DNA of 22,860 nt from Leptolinea sp. UBA5203 (GCA_002412765.1 DHVR01000010.1:1-22860); one strand, 5' to 3'. Positions 14,045 through 22,563 are shown, numbered from the stretch's first letter. Notes: generated by a model from the letters alone, not told the origin. Numbers and translations: made by a program.

Positions 14045-14962
14045 TTACATGGAATTTTTGCGATAGTACTTGAAGCCCTCACCCAGGGCTTCATGCGCCT
14101 GGCCGATCACCATGAAGGCATTTGAATCAATATCATGTACAAACTCTTTTACCTGGTTGACCTCCGAACGGGACAAGACACAATACAACACCTGCCGTTC
14201 CTGACCGGTAAAAGCACCCTTTCCATTCAGGATCGTGACCCCACGCTCTATACTGATCATGATTTTTTGCGCCACCAGGTCAGGCTCACTAGTGATAATC
14301 ATTGCGGTTCGTAATACGCCGCGCCCTTCCGAGATCATCTCTGCCGATAAACTGCAAACGTAGATAACAATCATGCCGTACAGGGCTAATTCCCAACCCC
14401 AAACCAGACCACTGGCAATGATTACTAATACTTCTGAAACCAAATAGGCTTGAGTCATTGAGATGCCCATGCGGTGATACAAAACCATGCCGATGATATC
14501 ACTGCCGCCGCTGGTACCCTTCCCCCGATACACCAGTCCTAATCCAACCCCAAGGATCAATCCACCATACAAACTGCTTAAAACAAGATCATGCGTTACA
14601 CCTTTTTCAGGAATCCAGTACACCAGTAAATCGGTGAAAACCGAAAAAGCCACAATGGCGATCAAGGTCCGTACCGCAAATCGACGGCCGCCCAGGTACC
14701 GCCAGCCAAGAATAAATAAAGGTAAATTCCCAATCAATACCATCACACCAATCGGCCAACCGGTAAAAAAATTGATCAATTGCGCAGCACCACTCAAGCC
14801 GCCGCTAATTAATAAAGAAGGGACAAGGAATAATCGCATGGCAATGGCTTGTACAAAGGCACCCAAGAGCACCAATGTGTAATCTTGCAGCGTATGCCAG
14901 GAGAATCCGGGTGTCTTCAGCTGCGATTGGATAGTTTTTGGTGGAGATGTATTTATATCCAT
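14045..14962 (-). CDS. YitT family membrane protein
   Basis: A 305-residue membrane protein. About five hydrophobic segments cover residues 25-210, with family sequences such as LLISGGLSGAAQLI, PLFILGWRYLGGRRFAVRT, GGLILGVGLGLVYRGKGTSGGSDIIG. The C-terminal 90 residues form the soluble DUF2179 domain (RGVTILNGKGAFTGQERQVL, ending HEALGEGF). YitT proteins are abundant in Gram-positive bacteria and Chloroflexota, with proposed but unproven transport roles. GAGGA nine bases ahead supports the ATG. It follows the zinc-ribbon gene by 33 bases on the same strand. Confidence 0.9.
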   Translation of the reverse strand: MDINTSPPKTIQSQLKTPGFSWHTLQDYTLVLLGAFVQAIAMRLFLVPSLLISGGLSGAAQLINFFTGWPIGVMVLIGNLPLFILGWRYLGGRRFAVRTLIAIVAFSVFTDLLVYWIPEKGVTHDLVLSSLYGGLILGVGLGLVYRGKGTSGGSDIIGMVLYHRMGISMTQAYLVSEVLVIIASGLVWGWELALYGMIVIYVCSLSAEMISEGRGVLRTAMIITSEPDLVAQKIMISIERGVTILNGKGAFTGQERQVLYCVLSRSEVNQVKEFVHDIDSNAFMVIGQAHEALGEGFKYYRKNSM

Positions 14963-14995
14963 TAAGGATGTTCCTCGTACTTTATTATTAATAGT

Positions 14996-15910
14996 TTATT
15001 CCATGCGAAGTTTTTCGCCACAAATTCTGCAAAAAATATCCCCTTTGACCGCACGTTTTCCACAGCGGTGACAGTAAACAGCTGAAGGATCCAGATCGGA
15101 ATAATCCATCGGATAATCAGGCTTAACGGCTTCATCTGACTTTGGCTTCGACGTCTGATTGGTTCGATAATACAGGAACACCGCCGAAAATATGAACACA
15201 ATCCCTACCATACCGAAGACCCAGGGCATGATTTCTTTGAGCGAGGTCCTGCCGTTGATCTGGTCATTGATCGGAGCTATAGGCTGCACACTTTCTTCCA
15301 GACTGGAGACCAACAAATGATCCGGTTTCTGGTAAGTTAATCGCACAAAAAAATTCTCCCCTTGTTCAATCGCGCCTAGTTGAGCCTCATAATTCTGTTG
15401 GGTACCCAAAATCCCTACCCCTGGTGCAGTTAATGGTACAGATTGAAGATTGGTGGCATTAAGGGGTTCTTTAACAGTGAGACTGCACGACTTTATAGAA
15501 TAATCCCCAAACCATTTAAAGTTATAACTTCTCTGCATACCACTGATCTGCAAACGGGGATCGTAAAATTCCAGTTGCACATCCGGTGAGGGGGTCGTGA
15601 ATGAAATGACGACCCAATCATTTTCAATACGAGTGGAATAATCCAGGCGATATAACAAGCCGTCGATATCCTGCATGGCAACTTTATAGGGATCACCAGC
15701 CTGGTAAGGTATATGAATTTCCATCATGGCAGGTAAGGAAACATCGGATGCTAGCGAAAACCGATAAATGACCAACATTTCTTCACGATCATATTCCGGC
15801 CAAAGCTCAATTTGCAGCCAATCAATGGTTATATCATTGTACAGGAAAGTAAAACCATTTGAGAATACCCATATCAAGATCGTCAATGCTAAAAAGATTT
15901 TTTTCATCAC
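14996..15910 (-). CDS. membrane-anchored zinc-ribbon protein, unknown function
   Basis: A 304-residue protein with no named family that I recognise. The N-terminal hydrophobic segment (4-23) looks like a signal peptide or anchor. Residues 25-225 are rich in beta-forming residues and should lie outside the membrane. A transmembrane helix spans about 228-248 (MPWVFGMVGIVFIFSAVFLY). The tail ends in a zinc ribbon, C280-x2-C283 and C294-x2-C297, probably cytoplasmic. An ectodomain with a cytoplasmic zinc ribbon could sense or scaffold, but nothing in the sequence says which. The frame opens at GTG (15910) directly followed by ATG (15907); the ATG is the more likely start. It heads a two-gene unit with YitT. 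Confidence 0.75.
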   Translation of the reverse strand: MMKKIFLALTILIWVFSNGFTFLYNDITIDWLQIELWPEYDREEMLVIYRFSLASDVSLPAMMEIHIPYQAGDPYKVAMQDIDGLLYRLDYSTRIENDWVVISFTTPSPDVQLEFYDPRLQISGMQRSYNFKWFGDYSIKSCSLTVKEPLNATNLQSVPLTAPGVGILGTQQNYEAQLGAIEQGENFFVRLTYQKPDHLLVSSLEESVQPIAPINDQINGRTSLKEIMPWVFGMVGIVFIFSAVFLYYRTNQTSKPKSDEAVKPDYPMDYSDLDPSAVYCHRCGKRAVKGDIFCRICGEKLRME

Positions 15911-15950
15911 AAATTATTTCACTTAACAACAAAATATTTCATAGTAATTT

Positions 15951-15956
15951 ATTATA
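15951..15956 (-). promoter_or_regulatory. candidate -10 box for zinc-ribbon gene
   Basis: An exact TATAAT reads on the minus strand here, about 41 bases upstream of the GTG/ATG start. I found no convincing -35 box. In this AT-rich gap (15911-16130) a chance match is quite possible. Confidence 0.35.
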
Positions 15957-16043
15957 ACGTGAAACGAATCTTCTTCGAAATACCCGAAATTCAACAACTG
16001 GAAATCCAGTAAACTCTATCTCCATAATTCTCCATAGTATACT

Positions 16044-16049
16044 TATAAT
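16044..16049 (+). promoter_or_regulatory. candidate -10 box for DedA-GT4/PIG-L operon
   Basis: An exact TATAAT sits just after the palindrome AGTATACT (16036-16043), about 80 bases before the DedA gene. The -35 region is not clear. It is the best promoter candidate for the operon, but the surroundings are AT-rich. Confidence 0.4.
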
Positions 16050-16130
16050 GATCAACAATAATCCTTCATTTCTCAAATTGATAGGTTGAAGTGGAAAACA
16101 TAATTCATATCTTTTTTTTGGATTTCAAGA

Positions 16131-16703
16131 ATGGAAACAGCTTGGATTTATGGCCTCATATTTATTCTAGTCTTAGTTGAAGGACCAATTTCAATTCTGA
16201 TTTTTGCTGGCCTTTCAGCAACTGGCCAATTGAATCCTATTTTTGTGTTCATTACGGCAATCCTTGGGAATTTGACAGCTGATTTGGTTTGGTATTCACT
16301 CGGATACTTTGGTAATACCAATTGGTTACTTCGATGGTCAAAGTTCATCAGGATCAATGCAGATAAAATTACTCGGTTGGAGCGTCTCGTTCACAAACAT
16401 GCTGTCAAGTTGTTACTCCTGGCAAAAGTGACTAATGGGTTGACCGTACCAGTATTAATCGCTACTGGTGTTACTCGGGTATCAATGCGTCACTGGTTTC
16501 CTGTTATCTTTGTATCTAACTTCTTGATCAGTGCGATAATTGTTTTTATCGGATATTATATGATTGTTAGTCTCAGACAAGTTGAACAGTGGATTCAAGT
16601 ACTGACAATAGCGGGAACAGTATTGATTGTACTAATAACAGGTTTTTTTCTGAAACGAATTTTTAATCAAGATGAAATTGTGAAAAAATTGGAAATAATG
16701 TAG
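16131..16703 (+). CDS. DedA/VTT family membrane protein
   Basis: A 190-residue protein with about four or five hydrophobic segments. DedA landmarks are present in divergent form: E17-x-P19 in the first re-entrant hairpin, then FITAILGNLTADLVWYSLGYFG (39-61, with G46, D51, Y55, G58 and G61), then KVTNGLTVPVLIATGVTRVSM, where the usual arginine before the second hairpin appears as lysine. DedA-family proteins are lipid scramblases or flippases; some recycle undecaprenyl phosphate. It probably shares a message with the next gene, 20 bases downstream, so a lipid-flipping job for that enzyme's product is a fair guess. The ribosome site is weak (GGAT). Its AT-rich codons differ from genes outside 15911-20194. 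Confidence 0.78.
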   Translation: METAWIYGLIFILVLVEGPISILIFAGLSATGQLNPIFVFITAILGNLTADLVWYSLGYFGNTNWLLRWSKFIRINADKITRLERLVHKHAVKLLLLAKVTNGLTVPVLIATGVTRVSMRHWFPVIFVSNFLISAIIVFIGYYMIVSLRQVEQWIQVLTIAGTVLIVLITGFFLKRIFNQDEIVKKLEIM

Positions 16704-16723
16704 AAAACGGAAATAGTAGATAT

Positions 16724-19336
16724 ATGCGAGTTTTGATCTGTAGCACAACTTATCCACCAAAATGGAATGGACAGTCCATTTTTACCAATACACTGGCTGA
16801 GGGTTTGGCAGCTCTTGGACATAATGTGACTGTATTAATTCCCGGTAAACCAACAGAAAGTAAAAATGAAATTATTAACGGGGTGAAAATTATTCGAATC
16901 TCATCACTTCAGCTCGGATTGATCCATCCTGATTTTCAAATTACTTACGGTTATAAAGAAATCATCCAAAGAATATTCGACGAGAATCAACCTGCAATTA
17001 TTCATGTTCAAGATGCTTCGTTGCATAGTCAAGCTGTTATTCAGGAAGCAAATAAACGCAATATTCCTACAATAGCAACTCATCATATGGGGCCGGAAAT
17101 TGGTGCTCCTTATTTTTCCAGTAAAACACCAATAATTGGGTGCGGTTTAAAATGGTTTACGTGGCATTTGATTAATAAACATTTGGATTTAGTAAATAGA
17201 GTATTAGTTCCATCTCAATTTTCATCAAACATGTTAAGGGATAATGGGTGTAAAAATCCCGCAACCATCATTCCTTGTGGTCTCCGTCTACATAATAGAA
17301 GTACTTCAACTCACTCTCAGCGAGAATTAGTTTTCGAGAATTTCGGTTTGGACACAAATTGTATAACCTTGTTTTATGCGGGTCGCCTTGATGTCGAGAA
17401 AAAAGTTAACCTACTCATCCGATCAATGGCCTTTGTAGAAATTGATAATATTCAACTTGTAATTGCAGGATCAGGCCCACTCAGTGAAAACCTACATCAG
17501 TTAGCCGAAAATATTGGAGTAGGCAAAAGAGTTTTTTTTCTTGGTGAATTGGCGCACGATGAGATCCTATCTTTGCTGCTGCATGTCGATATCTTTGTTA
17601 CTCCAGGAAATGCGGAATCATTTAGCATTTCCACAGTTGAAGCCATGTCATGTGGATTACCCATTTTAGCGGCAAATGCTGCGGCATTACCTGAACTCAT
17701 AAATCATGGAGAGGGAGGGTATCTTTTTATCCCTGATGACACTCAAGATCTTGTTAAAGGAATACATTATCTTCTGGATAGAAAAGAGCAATGGGCGAGC
17801 ATAGCAGAAATAAACATAAAAAGAGCACAAAAATACGATCTAACGCCTATTGTTGAGCGTTATGAGCAATTCTATATATCAACTATCCAATCTTCTCAAA
17901 AAAGAACTCAGCAATTAGTACAAATAAAAGGGTTGGGAAAGCCATATTGGCCACCTATATCAAGATGGTCATTAAAAAGTAATTTACTTTTCCCTTCTTT
18001 ATTACTTCTTATTCTTATGGTTTTTTCATTAGGTATATCCTATGACAATGCCCAAGCTGCCCCTGATATTAAATTAGGAAACATCGCTCCGCTTAACCTA
18101 ATGGAGATTCAGCGAGTTATGATCATTGCCCCTCATCCTGACGATGAATCATTGGGTTCAGCAGGATTATTACAAGCTGTCCTAGATCAAGGTGGAGATG
18201 TCCAAGTTGTAATTGTTACAAACGGAGATGGACAAATCGTTGGACCAGTTTTGACTTCCACCAAGCTTTTCCCAAACTCAGAAAACTATATTCAATATGG
18301 TCGTGAACGTCAACAGGAAACCCTGACTGCATTATCAACTCTGGGTATTTCACAAGATATGGTCAAATTCCTTGGATATCCTGATGGATCATTGCAAAAT
18401 ATCTGGAATAGCCATTGGGCGGAAAATACTCTTATTTCCGGCAAATATACAAACGTGTCTGCCAATCCTTACGAAATTCGTTATAAAGATGATGCTGTCT
18501 ACAAAGGCTTAGCCGTAATACAAGATTTGACAAATTTGCTAGACGATTTTCAACCAGATTTGGTTTTACTTCCTCATCCAGAGGATACAAACAAAGATCA
18601 TCAGACTGTAAGTAATTTCTCTCGTTTTGCTATTGCGAATTATGAATCTAAAAATGAGAATCAAATCCGCATTTTAGGTTACTTGGTTCATTATCAAGGA
18701 TATCCAATACCTCGCAAGTATGAAAGAACCATGTCATTATTACCCCCATTGGCATTATCAAACGATGGACTTGGTTGGACAAGTTATCTTTTGAAAGATA
18801 AAGAAATCTCTCAAAAATATGCTGCAATAAAGTCCTATGGCACACAACAAAAAATAATGAGCTCATATTTGGATAGCTTTGTGCGTGCCAATGAAATCTA
18901 TTATGAACTACCTTCTACGCATTTACCCTTTATTGCATATGAGGAAGTAGCATCGATACAACAAGAGTTCAAATTTAGCTCAAAATCCCCCCTTCCTGTT
19001 CTGGAGCGATTCAGTAAACTCGCAATATCAGGTAGTGATTTGGTTTCCTGGCAAACTGCCCGTCTTGGCGACAAAGTATGTTTTGGTGCTGAAACACGTG
19101 GCACACTCCAAAAATGGATTGATTATCGCATCTTGTTAAAACTACCTGATGGGAAGACAGTTCAAGAAAAAGGAAACTCAAACTCCCCATTTCTTTCTGA
19201 TCGCAATTTTTGGACCTGTTTTAGTTTAGAAGAGCTAGGGAATCCTGATGTAATTGGTTTTTCAGCAGAAACATGGAATGGTGTTTTGCTTGATACAACT
19301 TCTTGGCAATTTATTATCGTAAATACTGATTTCTAA
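16724..19336 (+). CDS. GT4 glycosyltransferase fused to exported PIG-L deacetylase
   Basis: An 870-residue fusion. Residues 1-385 are a complete GT4 enzyme: TYPPKWNGQSIF (glycine-loop start), IATHHMGPEIG, FYAGRLDVEKKV, the E-x7-E pair E298/E306 (AESFSISTVEAMSCGLP). This resembles lipid-acceptor GT4s such as PimB or glucosyldiacylglycerol synthases. Residues 421-440 are a single transmembrane helix preceded by K/R residues and followed by A443-Q-A445, a signal-peptidase-like site. Residues 463-740 are a PIG-L/LmbE deacetylase: APHPDDE with H471, D473, D474, and DH at 625-626 giving the third zinc ligand. Residues 750-870 look like a beta-sandwich with C786 and C832, perhaps a disulfide. Such GT4/PIG-L pairs normally add and de-N-acetylate GlcNAc, but as separate proteins. 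Codons are strikingly AT-rich. Domains sure; substrate unknown. Confidence 0.88.
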   Translation: MRVLICSTTYPPKWNGQSIFTNTLAEGLAALGHNVTVLIPGKPTESKNEIINGVKIIRISSLQLGLIHPDFQITYGYKEIIQRIFDENQPAIIHVQDASLHSQAVIQEANKRNIPTIATHHMGPEIGAPYFSSKTPIIGCGLKWFTWHLINKHLDLVNRVLVPSQFSSNMLRDNGCKNPATIIPCGLRLHNRSTSTHSQRELVFENFGLDTNCITLFYAGRLDVEKKVNLLIRSMAFVEIDNIQLVIAGSGPLSENLHQLAENIGVGKRVFFLGELAHDEILSLLLHVDIFVTPGNAESFSISTVEAMSCGLPILAANAAALPELINHGEGGYLFIPDDTQDLVKGIHYLLDRKEQWASIAEINIKRAQKYDLTPIVERYEQFYISTIQSSQKRTQQLVQIKGLGKPYWPPISRWSLKSNLLFPSLLLLILMVFSLGISYDNAQAAPDIKLGNIAPLNLMEIQRVMIIAPHPDDESLGSAGLLQAVLDQGGDVQVVIVTNGDGQIVGPVLTSTKLFPNSENYIQYGRERQQETLTALSTLGISQDMVKFLGYPDGSLQNIWNSHWAENTLISGKYTNVSANPYEIRYKDDAVYKGLAVIQDLTNLLDDFQPDLVLLPHPEDTNKDHQTVSNFSRFAIANYESKNENQIRILGYLVHYQGYPIPRKYERTMSLLPPLALSNDGLGWTSYLLKDKEISQKYAAIKSYGTQQKIMSSYLDSFVRANEIYYELPSTHLPFIAYEEVASIQQEFKFSSKSPLPVLERFSKLAISGSDLVSWQTARLGDKVCFGAETRGTLQKWIDYRILLKLPDGKTVQEKGNSNSPFLSDRNFWTCFSLEELGNPDVIGFSAETWNGVLLDTTSWQFIIVNTDF

Positions 19337-19364
19337 GCACACTTGCCAATAATGTTTCTGCTTT

Positions 19365-20045
19365 TCAAAGCCGCAAGCCATAACTTCGTATCTCAACAAG
19401 GTGATCTAGCCAATACGACCAAAGTTTTGTAGAATGAGATGCGATAAGTTGAAAACCCATTTTTTCGTATAATTTACAAGCAGCTTGATTTTGATCAGTC
19501 GTATTTAGATGGACACCCACTACTTTTTTACCCTTTAATAGGTTGATATATTCTTGCAGAAGTTTTTCCCCAATACCCAGTCCCCTCCAATCCTTATCAA
19601 CATTGATATGCAGGTGGGCAGGATAAACTGATAAATCAATCACTTGTTTTTTTTCTACCATTTTTTGCCTACATAAAGCAAAAAGGTAATGCCATGTCAA
19701 AGGGCCAAAATGATATTGACCACCCACAGTTTTTTTCATTATTAGAGGTAGAATCGAAGAAATCCATTGCTTAATCTGAATTTTTGTGTCATAGCAACCC
19801 ATAATAAATCCGACAACATTTTGATTAATCATCGCAACCAAACTCACATCGATTTGGAAAGTAATATAATAACGGTAAAAAATATCACAGAACAAGTTGC
19901 GGTCTTCTAAGTAAATTTCGACAGGTTCTCCAAAAAATGCAGTATCGGATGCAATCTTAAATATTGTAGACGTTTGATCGAGACTACATGGTTGAATTCT
20001 TATCTGGGTATTATTTTCGCTACTTTTCACAAAACGAGTCCTCAT
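19365..20045 (-). CDS. GNAT family N-acetyltransferase
   Basis: A 226-residue protein. The C-terminal half holds the acetyl-CoA motif VDKDWRGLGIGEKLLQEYI and the downstream VGVHLNTTDQNQAACKLYEKMGF, standard for GNAT enzymes. The N-terminal 110 residues are less typical and include an aromatic-rich stretch (FCDIFYRYYITFQ). The acetyl acceptor is unknown. It is convergent with the GT4/PIG-L fusion (28 bases between stops) and shares its AT-rich composition, so the two may have come in together. No terminator is visible between them. Neighbourhood suggests acetylation of an amino sugar, but that is an inference. Confidence 0.82.
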   Translation of the reverse strand: MRTRFVKSSENNTQIRIQPCSLDQTSTIFKIASDTAFFGEPVEIYLEDRNLFCDIFYRYYITFQIDVSLVAMINQNVVGFIMGCYDTKIQIKQWISSILPLIMKKTVGGQYHFGPLTWHYLFALCRQKMVEKKQVIDLSVYPAHLHINVDKDWRGLGIGEKLLQEYINLLKGKKVVGVHLNTTDQNQAACKLYEKMGFQLIASHSTKLWSYWLDHLVEIRSYGLRL

Positions 20046-20194
20046 ATCTTTGGATACTCCAAGGGAAACCTAGAAATTATCTTTCTTGGTTATGGATTTG
20101 AATTATACAATAAGTAATTAACTTACTTTTATTCGTTTTCGATCAATTCGATAATATTTCTACTCAATGAAAATGCACAAAAGGATAAATAACT

Positions 20195-20968
20195 GTGAAT
20201 ATTCTCGTTACAAATGATGACGGTATTGATGCCCCTGGTTTGATGGCGCTGGTTGAAGCAGTTAAACCCCTGGGAAAAGTAAGTGTCTTTGCACCTGACC
20301 GGAACTGGTCTGCTTCCGGCCATGTCAAAACACTGCACCGCCCCATCCGCGCCTGGGAAACTCACCTGAGCGATGGGACGCCGGCCACCACCTGTGATGG
20401 CGCTCCTTCCGATTGTGTCGCCCTGGCCATGTTGGGTTTGATCCCGGGTCCTTTTGATGCTGTTGTATCCGGCATAAACCCATTCAATAATATTGGCAGC
20501 GATATCACCTATTCCGGAACGGTCACTGCCGCCATGGAGGCCACCATCTGGGGAACCATCGGCATTGCCTTTTCCATTCAAAATCCCGATGAAAAAGACG
20601 CCCCGTATGATTTCACAGCGGCGATTCAAATTGCCAGAGATATCACCGCCACCACGATCCAAAACGGATTGCCTAAGAAAACCTTACTCAATGTGAATAT
20701 TCCATATTTACCATTGGATCAAATTAAAGGGGTTCACATCACCCGCCAAGGGTTGCGCATCTATCACGATGAACTGGTCCACCGTATGGATCCCCAGGGC
20801 AGATCCTATTACTGGATTGGCGGTAAGCCACCTACCGCAAGCCTGGACAAAGGCACGGATTTTGGAGAGCTGATGGATGGCTATGTCTCCATTACCCCGC
20901 TCAATATGGATTTTACGGACCCGTCCTTGTTGCAATCCATGCAAACCTGGCAGTGGAATGCCACATAA
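20195..20968 (+). CDS. surE: 5'/3'-nucleotidase SurE
   Basis: A 257-residue metal-dependent phosphatase acting on nucleoside monophosphates (and short polyphosphate in some species). MNILVTNDDGIDAPG gives the metal ligands D8 and D9; S39 in RNWSASGH and the asparagine of VVSGIN (N95 here) complete the site, and YSGTVTAAMEA follows as expected. One oddity is SGINPFNN where most family members have glycine after SGIN-x; the metal-binding asparagine is kept. The start is GTG at 20195, with AAGGA at 20181-20185. Composition returns abruptly to GC-richer codons here. The 149 bases upstream hold only a weak GATAAT at 20150-20155. Confidence 0.95.
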   Translation: MNILVTNDDGIDAPGLMALVEAVKPLGKVSVFAPDRNWSASGHVKTLHRPIRAWETHLSDGTPATTCDGAPSDCVALAMLGLIPGPFDAVVSGINPFNNIGSDITYSGTVTAAMEATIWGTIGIAFSIQNPDEKDAPYDFTAAIQIARDITATTIQNGLPKKTLLNVNIPYLPLDQIKGVHITRQGLRIYHDELVHRMDPQGRSYYWIGGKPPTASLDKGTDFGELMDGYVSITPLNMDFTDPSLLQSMQTWQWNAT

Positions 20969-21100
20969 TTAATGGCTTACTTATTTGCCCGCAGCCCAAA
21001 CTTTGTATATACTATTAAATGTCAGCCTTTCTATGCAAAAGAAAATCTTTGGGATTTTTAGAATAGGCAGGCTAAACCATCAGAAAAGGAGAAACAGGGA

Positions 21101-21520
21101 GTGATAAAGTTCACCGTAAAAGAATGGATGAATGAATTAGTTGTATTTATAGAACCGGATGTTACCGTTTCCGAGGCCCTTTCCCGTATGCGCCGAAGGT
21201 ACATCAATAGTTTAATTGTTAAAACCAATGATCACCATATGGCTTACGGTATCCTTACCTCAAGGGATGTCAGCGATAAAATCGTAGCTCAGGACAAAAA
21301 TCCTTCCCAAGTTCTGGTGAAAGAGATCATGACGACTCCGCTCATCACGATTAATCAAAATTCTTCACTAAAAGAGTGTGCCGTTTTAATGAAGGAAAAG
21401 CATATTCACCATTTACCTGTAATTAATGACGAGGAAAGAATTGTGGGAATGATCTCCGCGACAGATTTTCTGGTGGCAGCGGAAGCCATGGGTACAGCAC
21501 CGGGAGATCGAATTATCTAA
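21101..21520 (+). CDS. CBS domain pair protein
   Basis: A 139-residue protein made of two CBS motifs in tandem (about residues 8-65 and 74-132). The second unit reads IMTTPLITINQNSSLKECAVLMKEKHIHHLPVIND (bases 21328-21432) and ends VGMISATDFL. CBS pairs bind adenine nucleotides and regulate partner proteins. No catalytic domain is attached and no obvious partner sits alongside, so its target is unknown. The GTG start at 21101 is supported by AAGGAG at 21086-21091, nine bases away. The 132-base gap after surE holds a TATACT at 21008-21013 as a weak promoter candidate. Confidence 0.9.
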   Translation: MIKFTVKEWMNELVVFIEPDVTVSEALSRMRRRYINSLIVKTNDHHMAYGILTSRDVSDKIVAQDKNPSQVLVKEIMTTPLITINQNSSLKECAVLMKEKHIHHLPVINDEERIVGMISATDFLVAAEAMGTAPGDRII

Positions 21521-21548
21521 GGGTTAATCCCTGGACTGGATCGAAAAC

Positions 21549-21584
21549 GTGCGCATCGGTTATAATTATGCTTACCATGCGCAC
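21549..21584. promoter_or_regulatory. inverted repeat around -10 box of CAP/LysM gene
   Basis: An exact TATAAT (21561-21566) sits between GTGCGCAT (21549-21556) and its exact reverse complement ATGCGCAC (21577-21584). The right arm begins at the ATG I favour as the start. With normal initiation spacing (near 21573) the message would have a leader of about four bases. The arrangement could be an operator. The -35 region does not match consensus. Confidence 0.5.
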
Positions 21585-22563
21585 TTTTATTTCTTCTACC
21601 CTCAAATTCATCACCTGTTTGGTCATGCTTTTTTCTATGACCGGCTTACAGGTACAAACTGTTAAGGCCAGTTCAGTTACGGCCTATGATCTGATCAATG
21701 AAGTCAATGCCATCCGTACTGCCTATGGCTTGCCTGCTCTGATCCCTGATCCCATCCTCATGTATACCGCACAAGCTACGGCAGAAACCATGGCAGCCCA
21801 GGGTCTGCGCTGGCATATCGGTGGAGCCAAGGAACGTATCGTTGCTTCCGGTTATGGCAACGGGAATGCCTGGGCAACCGAAAATTTCTCCATGGGTGCC
21901 AACAAATCACTCAATGATATTGTTTATGTGGATTGGGCGGATGCCGACCATATGATCCCTATGACCAATGCAAATTACGTCCACATTGGTGCCGGCGTAG
22001 CTTCAGCTAATGGATCCACCTGGTATGTGGTTCATGCAGCTTATCCCGCCGGGGGTTCCTATGTCTCCGGCAGTACGGCTGCAACCAGTGTAAGGGGTAC
22101 CGCAGATACTTCACAATACATCAACGCGGTTGTTAAGAGCACACCACTAACCGATGGCTCCATTCTTCATCCCATCAAACAAGGGCAGGTTCTATATACC
22201 ATCGCCGAGGCCTACGGTACGACCGTGGACAATCTCGTAACCTTAAACCGCCTGTCCCCGAGTAACCCCATCATTTATGAAGGCAACAATCTGGTGATTC
22301 AGGCTTCTTTCACTCCCACCATATCACCTACCGTCACGGAAACTCCCCTTCCCCCAACGGCAACATTAAAGCCGACCGCAACCTTGCCGCCGCCCAAGCC
22401 GACACTCACCCCTTCAATGACACCCACCCCTACTCGCAAACCCTTCTTTCCGAAGATCCCCACGTTTGAGGGCGGCAGCCAGCAAAGTCTGGGCACCATC
22501 CTGATCGTGGTCTGCGCGCTGGGTATTGGTTTGATCATCTTTGGCAGTATGAAGAAAAACTAA
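21577..22563 (+). CDS. secreted CAP/SCP domain protein with LysM and stalk
   Basis: About 328 residues from ATG 21577; ATG 21568 in the same frame adds three residues but lies before the likely transcription start. A signal peptide (about 1-32) precedes a CAP domain (37-157) with the usual cavity residues H80, E102, H125 and H136 and the block NYVHIGAGVA. A LysM domain follows (198-242: HPIKQGQVLYTIAEAYGTTV...), which binds N-acetylglucosamine polymers such as peptidoglycan. Then a Pro/Thr-rich stalk (247-287) and a C-terminal membrane helix (306-323), after which K residues stay inside. So the protein should be anchored by its C-terminus with its domains outside. CAP proteins vary in function; a cell-wall role is an inference. 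The stalk style is common in Anaerolineae. Confidence 0.9.
   Translation: MRTFISSTLKFITCLVMLFSMTGLQVQTVKASSVTAYDLINEVNAIRTAYGLPALIPDPILMYTAQATAETMAAQGLRWHIGGAKERIVASGYGNGNAWATENFSMGANKSLNDIVYVDWADADHMIPMTNANYVHIGAGVASANGSTWYVVHAAYPAGGSYVSGSTAATSVRGTADTSQYINAVVKSTPLTDGSILHPIKQGQVLYTIAEAYGTTVDNLVTLNRLSPSNPIIYEGNNLVIQASFTPTISPTVTETPLPPTATLKPTATLPPPKPTLTPSMTPTPTRKPFFPKIPTFEGGSQQSLGTILIVVCALGIGLIIFGSMKKN

Noticed and set aside
14025..14050. Terminator between era and YitT
   Set aside because: Only 7 bases separate the stops and I cannot find a stem with a T tract.
14487..14882. Antisense 131-codon open frame inside the YitT gene
   Set aside because: Its Pro/Thr/Lys-rich composition is that of the complement of glycine- and leucine-rich membrane helices.
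17894..18060. Two separate genes instead of a GT4/PIG-L fusion
   Set aside because: The frame is open throughout and I see no start codon with a ribosome site in the linker; the ATG near 18017 falls inside the membrane helix.
16724..20045. Mycothiol- or bacillithiol-type pathway (GT4 + PIG-L + GNAT, like MshA/MshB/MshD)
   Set aside because: The PIG-L part follows a membrane helix and export-like site, whereas thiol synthesis is cytoplasmic, and no cysteine ligase (MshC/BshC) is present. It stays a weak alternative.
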